A stretch of DNA of 64,000 nt from Streptomyces sp. HmicA12 (GTDB lineage: Bacteria; Actinomycetota; Actinomycetes; Streptomycetales; Streptomycetaceae): NCBI RefSeq assembly GCF_000373565.1, contig NZ_KB891849.1, positions 62,001 through 126,000 of the forward strand. The letters run 5' to 3'. Each line of letters opens with the position of its first letter. The stretch's first letter is position 1. Below are positions 25,411 to 32,564 of this stretch, in pieces. A model generated the notes under the pieces. That model ran no database searches, was not told the DNA's origin, and saw only the letters and a program-made list of their open reading frames with translations. Both the position numbers and the translations under genes were made by a program.

Positions 25411-25863
25411 TCAGGCGGGCGACCCGGACGTGAAGCGCCTCATCAGCGGTGACAGGACCAGCACGGACCTGGTCCGCTCGACGAACGGCTCCCCCGCGAT
25501 CCGCTCCAGGACCCGCTCGAAGTGCCGCATGTCGGAGGCGAAGACCTGGACGAGGGCGTCCGCGTCGCCGGTCACGGTGGAGGCGGCGACGATCTCCGGG
25601 TACCGCTCCAGCCCCCGCCGGATCGCGTCCGGCGAGGTGTTGCGGCGGCAGTAGACCTCGATGAAGCCCTCGGTCTCCCAGCCGAGCGCGGCCGGGTCGA
25701 CCCGCACGGTGAACCCGGTGATGGCGCCGGTGGCCCGCAGCCGGTCCACGCGGCGCTTCACGGCGGGCGCGGACAGGCCGACGATCTGGCCGATGTCGGC
25801 GTAGGAGCGGCGGGCGTCCTCGGCGAGGGCGTGCACGATGCGTTCGTCGAGATCGTTCAGCAA
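25411..25863 (-). CDS. AsnC/Lrp-family transcriptional regulator
   Basis: About 150 residues: N-terminal helix-turn-helix (LDERIVHALAEDARRSYADIGQIVGLSAPAVKRRVDRL) and a RAM effector domain (GFIEVYCRRNTSPDAIRRGLERYPEIVAASTVTGDADALVQVFA). It senses an amino acid and probably controls the flanking oxidase and permease genes. The start is uncertain: similarity begins at LLNDLDERI, for which TTG 25863 is the nearest start codon, and no Shine-Dalgarno is visible. Only 28 bp separate it from the permease stop, so it may depend on translational coupling to the permease. Confidence 0.85.
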   Translation of the reverse strand: MLNDLDERIVHALAEDARRSYADIGQIVGLSAPAVKRRVDRLRATGAITGFTVRVDPAALGWETEGFIEVYCRRNTSPDAIRRGLERYPEIVAASTVTGDADALVQVFASDMRHFERVLERIAGEPFVERTRSVLVLSPLMRRFTSGSPA

Positions 25864-25891
25864 GGCAGGAGGTTCACTTCTGTGCGCTGGC

Positions 25892-27352
25892 TCACTTCTG
25901 AGCACCGGGAGCGGAGGCGAGCCGGGAGCGGCGCATCCCGTAGCAGAAGTAGAACACGAGACCGACGACCATCCAGGCACCGAAGACGATCCAGGTGATC
26001 CCGGACAGACTGCCCATCATCCAGACGCAGAACGCGAAGCCGAGGACGGGCAGGACCGGCGACAGCGGCACCCGGAACGTGCGCTTCATGTCGGGCCGGG
26101 TCCGGCGCAGGACGATCACCGCGATGTTGACCAGGGCGAACGCGAAGAGCGTGCCGATGCTGGTGGCGTCGGCGAGCTGGCCGAGCGGGATCGCGGCGGC
26201 GAGCACACCGCAGAACAGGGACACGATGACGGTGTTGGCGCGCGGGGCGCCGGTCCTCGGGTGGACCTTGGCGAACGTCTTCGGCACGAGTCCGTCCCGG
26301 GCCATGGCGAAGAGGATGCGGGTCTGTCCGTAGAGCACGGTGAGCACGACCGACGCGATGGCGACGACAGCGCCGGCGGCGAGCAGCGTCGCCCAGACCG
26401 ACTGTCCTGTGACGTCCTTCATGATCCCGGCGAGGGTGGCCTCGGTGTCGCTGAACTGCTTCCAGGGCCGCGCCCCGACGGCGACCGCGGCGACGAGGAC
26501 GTACAGCGCGGTGACGATGACGAGCGAGAGCATGATCGCGCGCGGCAGGTCGCGCTGCGCGTTCGTCGCCTCCTCCCCGGCGGTGGAGGCGGCGTCGAAG
26601 CCGATGTACGAGAAGAAGAGCGTGGCACCGGCGGCGCTGACGCCCGCCATGCCGAGCGGCATGAAGTGCTCGTAGTTGCCGGACTGGAAGCCCTTGAAGC
26701 CGATCGCGCAGAACAGCAGCAGCGAGACGATCTTCACCACGACCATGATCGTGTTGGCGCGGGCGGACTCGCGGGCGCCGCCGAGCAGGAACACCATGGC
26801 GAGCAGCACCACGATCAGCGCGGGCAGGTTGAAGATGCCGCCGTCACCGGGCGGTGCGGAGAGCGCGTCCGGGATGGTGACGCCGATGGTGCCGTCGAGC
26901 AGCGTGTTGAGGTACTCGCCCCAGCCGACGGCGACGGCCGCGACCGAGACGCCGTACTCCAGGATCAGACACCAGCCGCAGACCCAGGCGACGAGCTCAC
27001 CCATCGTTGCGTATGCGTACGAGTAGGAGGAGCCGGCGACCGGGATGGTGCCGGCCAGTTCGGCGTACGAGAGGGCCGAGAAGAGCGCGGTGACGCCGGC
27101 GATCACGAAGGACAGCGTGACCGCGGGGCCGGCCTTGGGGACCGCCTCGCCGAGCACGACGAAGATGCCGGTGCCGAGCGTGGCCCCGATGCTGATCATG
27201 GTCAGCTGCCAGAGGCCGAGCGAGCGCCGGAGCGTGCCGCCCTCGCCCTGGCCGCCCTCCGCGACCAGGCGTTCCACGGGTTTGCGGCGCATGAGTCGGG
27301 CGCCGAGACCCACGGGGTCTCCCTCTGCGGGCGGGGTGCGCTGGTCGAGCAC
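25892..27352 (-). CDS. APC-family amino acid permease
   Basis: A 486-residue permease with about 12 membrane helices. The APC signature is GLWQLTMISIGATLGTGIFVVLGEAV (helix 1), with SYAELAGTIPVAGSSYSYAYATMGELVAW and SYIGFDAASTAGEEATNAQRDLPRAI later. It resembles the cationic amino acid transporter branch; the exact substrate is open. GTG 27352 is chosen for the AAGGAG 8 bp upstream; the frame continues to 27556 without function. It leads the permease-AsnC pair. Confidence 0.9.
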   Translation of the reverse strand: MLDQRTPPAEGDPVGLGARLMRRKPVERLVAEGGQGEGGTLRRSLGLWQLTMISIGATLGTGIFVVLGEAVPKAGPAVTLSFVIAGVTALFSALSYAELAGTIPVAGSSYSYAYATMGELVAWVCGWCLILEYGVSVAAVAVGWGEYLNTLLDGTIGVTIPDALSAPPGDGGIFNLPALIVVLLAMVFLLGGARESARANTIMVVVKIVSLLLFCAIGFKGFQSGNYEHFMPLGMAGVSAAGATLFFSYIGFDAASTAGEEATNAQRDLPRAIMLSLVIVTALYVLVAAVAVGARPWKQFSDTEATLAGIMKDVTGQSVWATLLAAGAVVAIASVVLTVLYGQTRILFAMARDGLVPKTFAKVHPRTGAPRANTVIVSLFCGVLAAAIPLGQLADATSIGTLFAFALVNIAVIVLRRTRPDMKRTFRVPLSPVLPVLGFAFCVWMMGSLSGITWIVFGAWMVVGLVFYFCYGMRRSRLASAPGAQK

Positions 27353-27514
27353 GGGCTGGCTCCTTGATCGCTGCCGATGGGAGGACGGCCATGACAAGGG
27401 AGCACAGGGCGGCCCACACACCGACCGGGGACCGCCGAGCAGGCCGTCCCCCGCCACGCCACGTACAGCGGATGACTCTAGAGGACTCTTGTTCCCGTCT
27501 GTAATGCAGCAACC

Positions 27515-27570
27515 TTGCGTGACCCCGGACGATCGTTGCGCGTACCGGCGTGACACAGGTGTTCATTGCG
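27515..27570. promoter_or_regulatory. Phased TTGCG repeats upstream of the APC permease
   Basis: TTGCG cores begin at 27515, 27536 and 27566, spacings 21 and 30 bp, and two TTGTG variants follow at 27578 and 27587. The motif and the phasing repeat those found upstream of the amine oxidase. The likely binder is the AsnC regulator encoded between the two sites. Confidence 0.5.
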
Positions 27571-27624
27571 TCGCCCGTTGTGTCCGTTGTGCTCGGTGTG
27601 TTCGATGCCACACCTCACGCAGGG

Positions 27625-27649
27625 GAGTGAAACCGCCGTACCGGGGTAC
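27625..27649 (+). promoter_or_regulatory. Candidate SigB-type promoter of the rsb operon
   Basis: GAGT (27625-27628), 15 bp, GGGTAC (27644-27649) fits the Streptomyces stress sigma consensus GNNT-N14/16-GGGTAC/T exactly. It lies 134 bp before rsbR. The 430-bp gap 27353-27782 also holds the TTGCG array, a 10-codon ORF and a 20-bp palindrome. Confidence 0.55.
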
Positions 27650-27690
27650 CCGAAATCGCTGTCCGTCCCGTTGACCGGAGGAGATCACCG

Positions 27691-27723
27691 ATGGTCAACC
27701 CGGCTTACCGCGAGGCAAGTTAG
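27691..27723 (+). CDS. Possible 10-codon leader ORF
   Basis: ATG to TAG encodes MVNPAYREAS. A strong Shine-Dalgarno GGAGGAG (27677-27683) sits 7 bp before the ATG, better than that of the following rsbR. It would be the first translated unit after the SigB-type promoter. It could be a leader peptide or chance. Confidence 0.3.
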   Translation: MVNPAYREAS

Positions 27724-27733
27724 GGACGTGCAT

Positions 27734-27753
27734 CATGTGCTGGGCAGCACATG
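27734..27753. promoter_or_regulatory. 20-bp palindrome upstream of rsbR
   Basis: CATGTGCTG, a GG spacer, CAGCACATG: perfect 9-bp arms ending 30 bp before the rsbR start. The 2-nt loop is too short for a good hairpin, so a protein-binding operator is more likely. Confidence 0.45.
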
Positions 27754-27782
27754 TGTCCGGAGAAGCAATGTGAGAGGGGCTT

Positions 27783-28667
27783 GTGAGTACCAGCGACACC
27801 GACATCCGCAATCTGTTGCTCGAAGCGCTGCGGGACCAGGAGGGACGGATCGCCGACCGGTGGACGTCGCTCCAGCTGGACCAGGCGGCACTCGGCACGG
27901 ACATGACCGAGAGCGAGCTGCGCGAGGAGGCACACACCCTCATCGACGCGCTCACCGACGCGCTGGCCGGCGACACCCCCGTCGAGCGCCTGGTGGCCGC
28001 GCACCACAACCTGCGCACGGCCGTCACGGAGCTGTCGCTGCGCCGGGTCCGGGCGGGCTCCACGCCCACCGACACCTCGCTGGCGGTGCTCTCCCTCAAG
28101 GAGGCCCTGCTCGCGGCCGTGCAGCACATCACCCGCGACATGGGTGAGCTGTACGCGGCCGCGATCCTCGTGAACCGGATGCTGGACGCGGCGGGCGCGC
28201 TCTCCTTCGAGACGTACGTGGAGGGCCGTGAGGAGATCATCCGGCGGCAGAGCCGTCAGCTGATGGAACTCTCCACGCCCGTCGTGCGGTTGTGGAAGCA
28301 CGTGCTCGCGGTACCGCTGATCGGCACGCTCGACACGGCCCGTACCCAGATCGTCATGGAGTCGCTGCTGCAGGCGATCCAGGACGACGAGGCGAAGGTC
28401 GCCATCATCGACATCACCGGGGTGCTGACCGTCGACACGGCGGTCGCCCAGCACCTCATGCACACCGTCAACGCGGTCCGGCTGATGGGAGCGGACTGTG
28501 TCATCAGCGGCATCCGCCCGCCCATCGCCCAGACCATCGCCCAGTTGGGAATCGACCTGTCCACCATCCTCACCCGCGCCACCCTGGCCGATGCCCTGTC
28601 CGCCGCGGTCAGACTCACGGACGCGCCCGCCGTCGGGTTCGCCGTCGCCGAGTCGGCAGCACGGTGA
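27783..28667 (+). CDS. rsbR: RsbR-like stressosome protein (STAS)
   Basis: A 294-residue protein. Residues 1-160 form an all-helical RsbR N-terminal domain of the globin-like type; residues 165-285 a STAS domain (TPVVRLWKHVLAVPLIGTLDTARTQ; VAIIDITGVLTVDTAVAQHL). In the stressosome RsbR and RsbS form a shell that holds the kinase RsbT until stress; the threonines in GTLDTAR correspond to the region phosphorylated in RsbR. GTG start, with GAGAGGGG upstream. First gene of a seven-gene chain; its TGA overlaps the rsbS ATG (TGATG). Confidence 0.85.
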   Translation: MSTSDTDIRNLLLEALRDQEGRIADRWTSLQLDQAALGTDMTESELREEAHTLIDALTDALAGDTPVERLVAAHHNLRTAVTELSLRRVRAGSTPTDTSLAVLSLKEALLAAVQHITRDMGELYAAAILVNRMLDAAGALSFETYVEGREEIIRRQSRQLMELSTPVVRLWKHVLAVPLIGTLDTARTQIVMESLLQAIQDDEAKVAIIDITGVLTVDTAVAQHLMHTVNAVRLMGADCVISGIRPPIAQTIAQLGIDLSTILTRATLADALSAAVRLTDAPAVGFAVAESAAR

Positions 28668-29065
28668 TGGAACCGCGCCCGCAGGGCGTCCCCATTCTGC
28701 GGCTCGGCGACGTCCTGGTGACGGGGCTGCTCAACGAGCTGGACGACCGCTCCGCCGTGGCCTTCACGGACGAACTCACCGAGCGGATCGTGGCCGACGG
28801 CGCCCGTGGCGTGCTCATCGACATCTCCCGCCTGGAGATCATCGACTCGTTCGTGGCCCGTACGCTGATGGAACTCACCACGATGGCACGGCTGTTGGGC
28901 GCCCGGGTGATCGTCGCCGGGATGCGGCCCGCCGTCGCCATCACCCTGGTCGAACTCGGTATCCAGCTGATGGGCGTGGAGACCGCGCTCAACGCGGAGC
29001 AGGGCCTGACCGCACTCGGCTGGCAGCGGACCCTGGAGGCTCCCGGCCATGACCATGTCGGATGA
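28667..29065 (+). CDS. rsbS: RsbS-like STAS scaffold protein
   Basis: A 132-residue single STAS domain (VPILRLGDVLVTGLLNELDD; GVLIDISRLEIIDSFVARTLMEL). The serine in IIDSF is the conserved site that RsbT phosphorylates. Its role is to bind RsbT together with RsbR. ATG 28667 overlaps the rsbR stop by one base; the end overlaps rsbT by 17 bp. The longer open frame from 28292 is a shadow of rsbR. Confidence 0.88.
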   Translation: MEPRPQGVPILRLGDVLVTGLLNELDDRSAVAFTDELTERIVADGARGVLIDISRLEIIDSFVARTLMELTTMARLLGARVIVAGMRPAVAITLVELGIQLMGVETALNAEQGLTALGWQRTLEAPGHDHVG

Positions 29066-29507
29066 GCACACGGCGCCCACGGCGTGCCCCCCGGGCATCC
29101 AGGTGACCGTGCAGCGCACGTACGAAGTCCATTCGGACGACGACCTGCTGACGGTCCGTCATGCCGTGCGGGCGGCCACGGTCGAGTGCGGCTTCGGTCT
29201 GGTCGACCAGACCCGGGTGGTGACGGCCGCGAGCGAACTCGCCCGCAACGCCTTCATCCACGGCAAGGGCGGTGCCCTCACCGTGGAACTGCTCACCCGT
29301 ACCGGCGCGAGCGGCATCCGGCTGGTCATACAGGACGACGGTCCCGGCATCCCGGACATCGGGGCGGCCCTCACGGACGGCTTCACCACCGGCGGCGGTC
29401 TCGGCCACGGTCTGGGCGGCGCCCGGCGGCTGATGGACGAGTTCCACCTCGACACCCGCCCCGGTGTCGGGACGACCGTGACCGTCGTGCGCTGGACGAT
29501 GCGATGA
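29049..29507 (+). CDS. rsbT: RsbT-like serine kinase / switch protein
   Basis: A 152-residue GHKL ATPase: N box ASELARNAFIHGKGG, G1 box IQDDGPGIPD, G2 box GGGLGHGLGGARRLMDEF. RsbT phosphorylates RsbR/RsbS and, when freed, activates a PP2C phosphatase. It overlaps rsbS by 17 bp; a second ATG at 29055 is possible. The order RsbR-RsbS-RsbT is the canonical stressosome module. Confidence 0.88.
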   Translation: MTMSDEHTAPTACPPGIQVTVQRTYEVHSDDDLLTVRHAVRAATVECGFGLVDQTRVVTAASELARNAFIHGKGGALTVELLTRTGASGIRLVIQDDGPGIPDIGAALTDGFTTGGGLGHGLGGARRLMDEFHLDTRPGVGTTVTVVRWTMR

Positions 29508-29520
29508 CCTGGACGACGCG

Positions 29521-30537
29521 ATGATCCAGCCCGCCCAGGACCGCGCCGTCACGGCGCAGGTCGTCATCGACCATGCCAGCGCCGTGCACCACGCCGCGCG
29601 TCTCGCCAGGGAGGCCGCGGCGGCCGGTGGCATGTCCGCCGCTGCGGCGGACCGGGCCGCGGTGCTCACCAGCGAGCTCGCCGGGAACCTGCTGCGGCAC
29701 GCGGTCGGCGGCGCCGTCTATGTGCAGTGCCATCCGCTGGACAGCGGGCTCGACGTGGTCGCCGTGGACCGCGGGCCCGGCATGGCGAGCCCCGACCGGG
29801 CCATGGTCGACGGTTTCAGCACGGCCGGTTCGCTGGGCTCCGGGATGGGCGCGGCCCGCCGCCTCGCCGACGAGCTGACCCTGCGCACCCTGCCCGGCGT
29901 CGGCACGCTGATCTGCGCCCGCCTGTACGCCCCCGGCGCCCGGCCGCCGCCGACCGATCTGGGCCTGCTGTGCCTGCCGGTCCGCGGCGAGCGGGCGTGC
30001 GGGGACAGCGCGGCCGTGGTGGACGCGCCGGGCGGCCGGACCGCGCTCGTCGTGGACGGGCTCGGGCACGGGGTGGAGGCGGCCGAGGCCAGTGCCGCCG
30101 CGGTGGCCGCGTTCCGCGCCGCGCCGGAACGCCCGCTGCCGGAGCTGCTCACGGCGATGGATCGCGCGCTGCGCTCGGGCCGGGGCGCAGCGGTCGGCGT
30201 GATCCGGCTGCGGCCCGGCACGGTGGAGCACTGCGGGATCGGCAACGTACGGCTGGCCCTGGTCACCCAGGACGGGGTACGGTCCCGGGCGCTCGGCCAG
30301 CCGGGCGTGGTCGGGTGGAACATGCCGCGCCCGCTGCCCCGCACCCTGCCGATGCCCGAGGAGAGCGCGGCGGTCCTGTACAGCGACGGCATCACGGCGC
30401 GCTGGGCGGACAGCGCCACCCCCTTCCTGCTCGGGCTGCCTCCCCGGCTGCTCGCCGCGGCTCTGGGGCACGGCCACCGCAGCGCCCGCGACGACGCGAC
30501 CGCCCTGGTCTCCGGGGCGGCAAGGAGGAACTCATGA
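29521..30537 (+). CDS. RsbT-like ATPase fused to SpoIIE/RsbX-type PP2C phosphatase
   Basis: A 338-residue two-domain protein. Residues 10-135 are a GHKL ATP-binding domain (LTSELAGNLLRHAVGG; VDRGPGMASP; GSLGSGMGAARRLADE). Residues 150-335 are a short PP2C domain of the RsbX type (ALVVDGLGHGVEAAEAS; AVLYSDGIT; ARDDATALV). In Bacillus RsbX resets the stressosome by removing phosphate from RsbR/RsbS; this protein may do the same. No good Shine-Dalgarno; 13 bp after rsbT. It overlaps the next gene by 4 bp. Confidence 0.8.
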   Translation: MIQPAQDRAVTAQVVIDHASAVHHAARLAREAAAAGGMSAAAADRAAVLTSELAGNLLRHAVGGAVYVQCHPLDSGLDVVAVDRGPGMASPDRAMVDGFSTAGSLGSGMGAARRLADELTLRTLPGVGTLICARLYAPGARPPPTDLGLLCLPVRGERACGDSAAVVDAPGGRTALVVDGLGHGVEAAEASAAAVAAFRAAPERPLPELLTAMDRALRSGRGAAVGVIRLRPGTVEHCGIGNVRLALVTQDGVRSRALGQPGVVGWNMPRPLPRTLPMPEESAAVLYSDGITARWADSATPFLLGLPPRLLAAALGHGHRSARDDATALVSGAARRNS

Positions 30538-31751
30538 CCGACAAGGCGGCCGCGCACCACCGTACGACACACCGGTCGCTGCCCGAACTGCGCTCAGCGG
30601 TGCGGGCGTTGGCGGCACGGTTGCGCCTGCCGGTCGAGTTGCGCACCCGCCTCGCCCAGTCGGTGTCCCGGGTCGCCGAGACCGAACTGCGGGCGGGTCG
30701 CCTCGTCACCCTGGAGGCCCTGCCCGAACAGGCCTCGGAGGAGCGGCAGTTGACGCTGCGGCTGCGGGCCCCCGCGGCCTCCGCCGTGGAGAGCCTGCCG
30801 CTGCCCGCGCGGCGCGAGGCGGACACCACGGTGTGGCACATCCCGCTGCCGGCCCAGCCGTCCGCGGGCCAGGCGCCCGGCTCCCCCGTGGAACTCCTGG
30901 AGGAGGAGCTGCGGGTGGCGGTCGCCCGGGCCGAGACCCTGGAGACCGACCGGCGCAGCCTCACCCACGAGCTGGACGAGACGAACAGCGGAGTCCTCGC
31001 CCTGTACGTGCAGTTGGAGGAGCGCGACGAGCAACTGCGGCGCGCGCACGGCCAGATGCTGCGCGAACTGGAGGACGCGCTGCGCCCGGCCCCGATAAAG
31101 GTCGACGGCCTGGAGCTGGCCATCCACTACGCCCCGGCCGGCACCGACGCCCCCACCGGCGGCGACCTGTACGACTGGTTCCAGCTCCCGGACGGCACCG
31201 TGCACATCACGGTCGTGGACGCCCTCGGCCACGGTGTCGCCAGTACCCGCAGTGCCCTGAACGTGACGCACGCCGTGCGCACCCTCACCCTGGAGGGCCA
31301 CTCCCTGGAGACGATCGTCGGGCGCACGGACGAGATCCTGCTGCCCTACGACCGGGAGCTGATGGCGACCGTGCAGCTGGTCCGGATCGATCCGGTCTCG
31401 GGCCGCGTGGCGCTCGCCAACGGCAGCCATCCGCCGCCCCTGCTCGTGAGCGAGGACGGCAGCGCCCGCTTCCTCGAGATGCGCGGCCGGGGCATCGGCT
31501 ACCCGATGGCGGGCAGTGAAGGACTGCGGCACGAACAGCTCGCCCCCGACGATCTGCTCGTCCTGTACACGGACGGCCTGACCGAGAGCCGCCGCGATCC
31601 CTATGAGGGAGAGCGGCGGCTCACCGCGGCGGCGGTACGTCACCGTCGCCGCCCCACCGAAGAAATTCCCGGCGCCCTCGCGGAGGAGATGCACACCGTG
31701 ATCCTGCACCCGGACGACACGCTCGCCCTGACCGTACGGAGAAGCCGATGA
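30534..31751 (+). CDS. RsbU-like PP2C phosphatase with coiled coil
   Basis: A 405-residue protein. Residues 1-110 are poorly conserved and may be a degenerate ATPase-like sensor; residues 115-185 form a coiled coil (LEEELRVAVARAETLETDRRSLTHELDE...). Residues 190-400 are the PP2C domain (TGGDLYDWFQL; VVDALGHGVASTRSALN; LVLYTDGLTESR) with the metal-binding Asp residues. As in RsbU, it should dephosphorylate the anti-anti-sigma factor encoded next. ATG 30534 has AGGAGGA upstream and overlaps the preceding stop by 4 bp. Confidence 0.85.
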   Translation: MTDKAAAHHRTTHRSLPELRSAVRALAARLRLPVELRTRLAQSVSRVAETELRAGRLVTLEALPEQASEERQLTLRLRAPAASAVESLPLPARREADTTVWHIPLPAQPSAGQAPGSPVELLEEELRVAVARAETLETDRRSLTHELDETNSGVLALYVQLEERDEQLRRAHGQMLRELEDALRPAPIKVDGLELAIHYAPAGTDAPTGGDLYDWFQLPDGTVHITVVDALGHGVASTRSALNVTHAVRTLTLEGHSLETIVGRTDEILLPYDRELMATVQLVRIDPVSGRVALANGSHPPPLLVSEDGSARFLEMRGRGIGYPMAGSEGLRHEQLAPDDLLVLYTDGLTESRRDPYEGERRLTAAAVRHRRRPTEEIPGALAEEMHTVILHPDDTLALTVRRSR

Positions 31752-32131
31752 GCAGCGCGGCGATACCCGACGACCCGACCCACGCCCTGCGGCTGGCCGT
31801 CTCGAAGGGCCCGCGCGGCCCGGTCGTGGCCCTCACCGGTGACCTCGACTACGAGAGCGCGCCGCGGCTGCTCGACACCCTGCCGGAGGTCGAGGTGGCG
31901 GCCGGCGGCACGGTGACCCTCGACCTGGCGGACGTCCGGTTCTTCGACTCGGGCGGCATCAACGCCCTGCTGCGGGCCCGCACCGGGCTGCAGGAGCAGG
32001 GCGTCGAGCTCGCGGTGCGCAGGCTCTCCCCGGTGGTCGAGCGCATCTTCCGGATCACCGGTCTCGACACGGTGCTGACCCCCGACGAGACGCCGGGGCC
32101 CGAGACCGGTACCGGGCCGGTGGCGGGGTAG
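31748..32131 (+). CDS. Anti-sigma factor antagonist (RsbV-like STAS)
   Basis: A 127-residue STAS protein (GPVVALTGDLDYESAPRLLDTLPEV; TLDLADVRFFDSGGINALLRAR). The serine in FFDSGG is the phosphorylation site of this family. Unphosphorylated, it captures an RsbW-type anti-sigma factor. Overlaps the phosphatase gene by 4 bp; followed 9 bp later by the anti-sigma-like ATPase gene. Confidence 0.88.
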   Translation: MSSAAIPDDPTHALRLAVSKGPRGPVVALTGDLDYESAPRLLDTLPEVEVAAGGTVTLDLADVRFFDSGGINALLRARTGLQEQGVELAVRRLSPVVERIFRITGLDTVLTPDETPGPETGTGPVAG

Positions 32132-32140
32132 CCGTAACGC

Positions 32141-32518
32141 ATGGAGATCGTGATGGACGGTCCCCTGACGGGGACACAGGCCCGGCGCACCGCCGCCAGG
32201 TTTCTCGCCGAGCACTGCCCGTGGGCCGACAAGGACGCGGTGCTGCTCGTCGTCTCGGAGCTGGTCACCAACGCGGCCCGGCACACGGGCGCCCTCGCCC
32301 GGCTGCGGCTGCGCCTCGACGCGGCGGAGCTGGCGGTGTGCGTGGAGGACGCCGACCCGCGCGCGCCGGTGCCGCGCCCGCCCGACATGGGCGGGGGCGG
32401 CGGGTTCGGCTGGCACATGGTGGAGCGCCTCGCGGAGCGGCTCGCGGTGCTCGAGGCGCCGGGCGGCAAAAGCATCGAGGCCGCGTGGGCCGCGCCGGTC
32501 GCGCCGTCTCCGGCGTGA
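32141..32518 (+). CDS. RsbW-like anti-sigma factor / serine kinase
   Basis: A 125-residue GHKL ATPase (LLVVSELVTNAARHTGA; VEDADPRAPVP; GGGGFGWHMVERLAER). It should phosphorylate the STAS protein encoded just upstream and bind a sigma factor or other target. The start may instead be ATG 32153, which has GGAG 6 bp upstream. This is the last gene of the operon; no sigma factor gene follows. Confidence 0.85.
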   Translation: MEIVMDGPLTGTQARRTAARFLAEHCPWADKDAVLLVVSELVTNAARHTGALARLRLRLDAAELAVCVEDADPRAPVPRPPDMGGGGGFGWHMVERLAERLAVLEAPGGKSIEAAWAAPVAPSPA

Positions 32519-32534
32519 CCACGCGGCCTCGTGA

Positions 32535-32559
32535 GCGGCCGGCCCCGAGGGCCGGTCGC
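32535..32559. terminator. Bidirectional terminator between the rsb operon and guaB1
   Basis: GCGGCCGGCC (32535-32544) pairs with GGCCGGTCGC (32550-32559), one G-T pair, loop of five. It lies between two converging stop codons. Confidence 0.75.
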
Positions 32560-32564
32560 TACTA

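Noticed and set aside
27734..27753. Terminator upstream of rsbR
   Set aside because: The central loop is only 2 nt and no T-tract follows; an operator is more likely.
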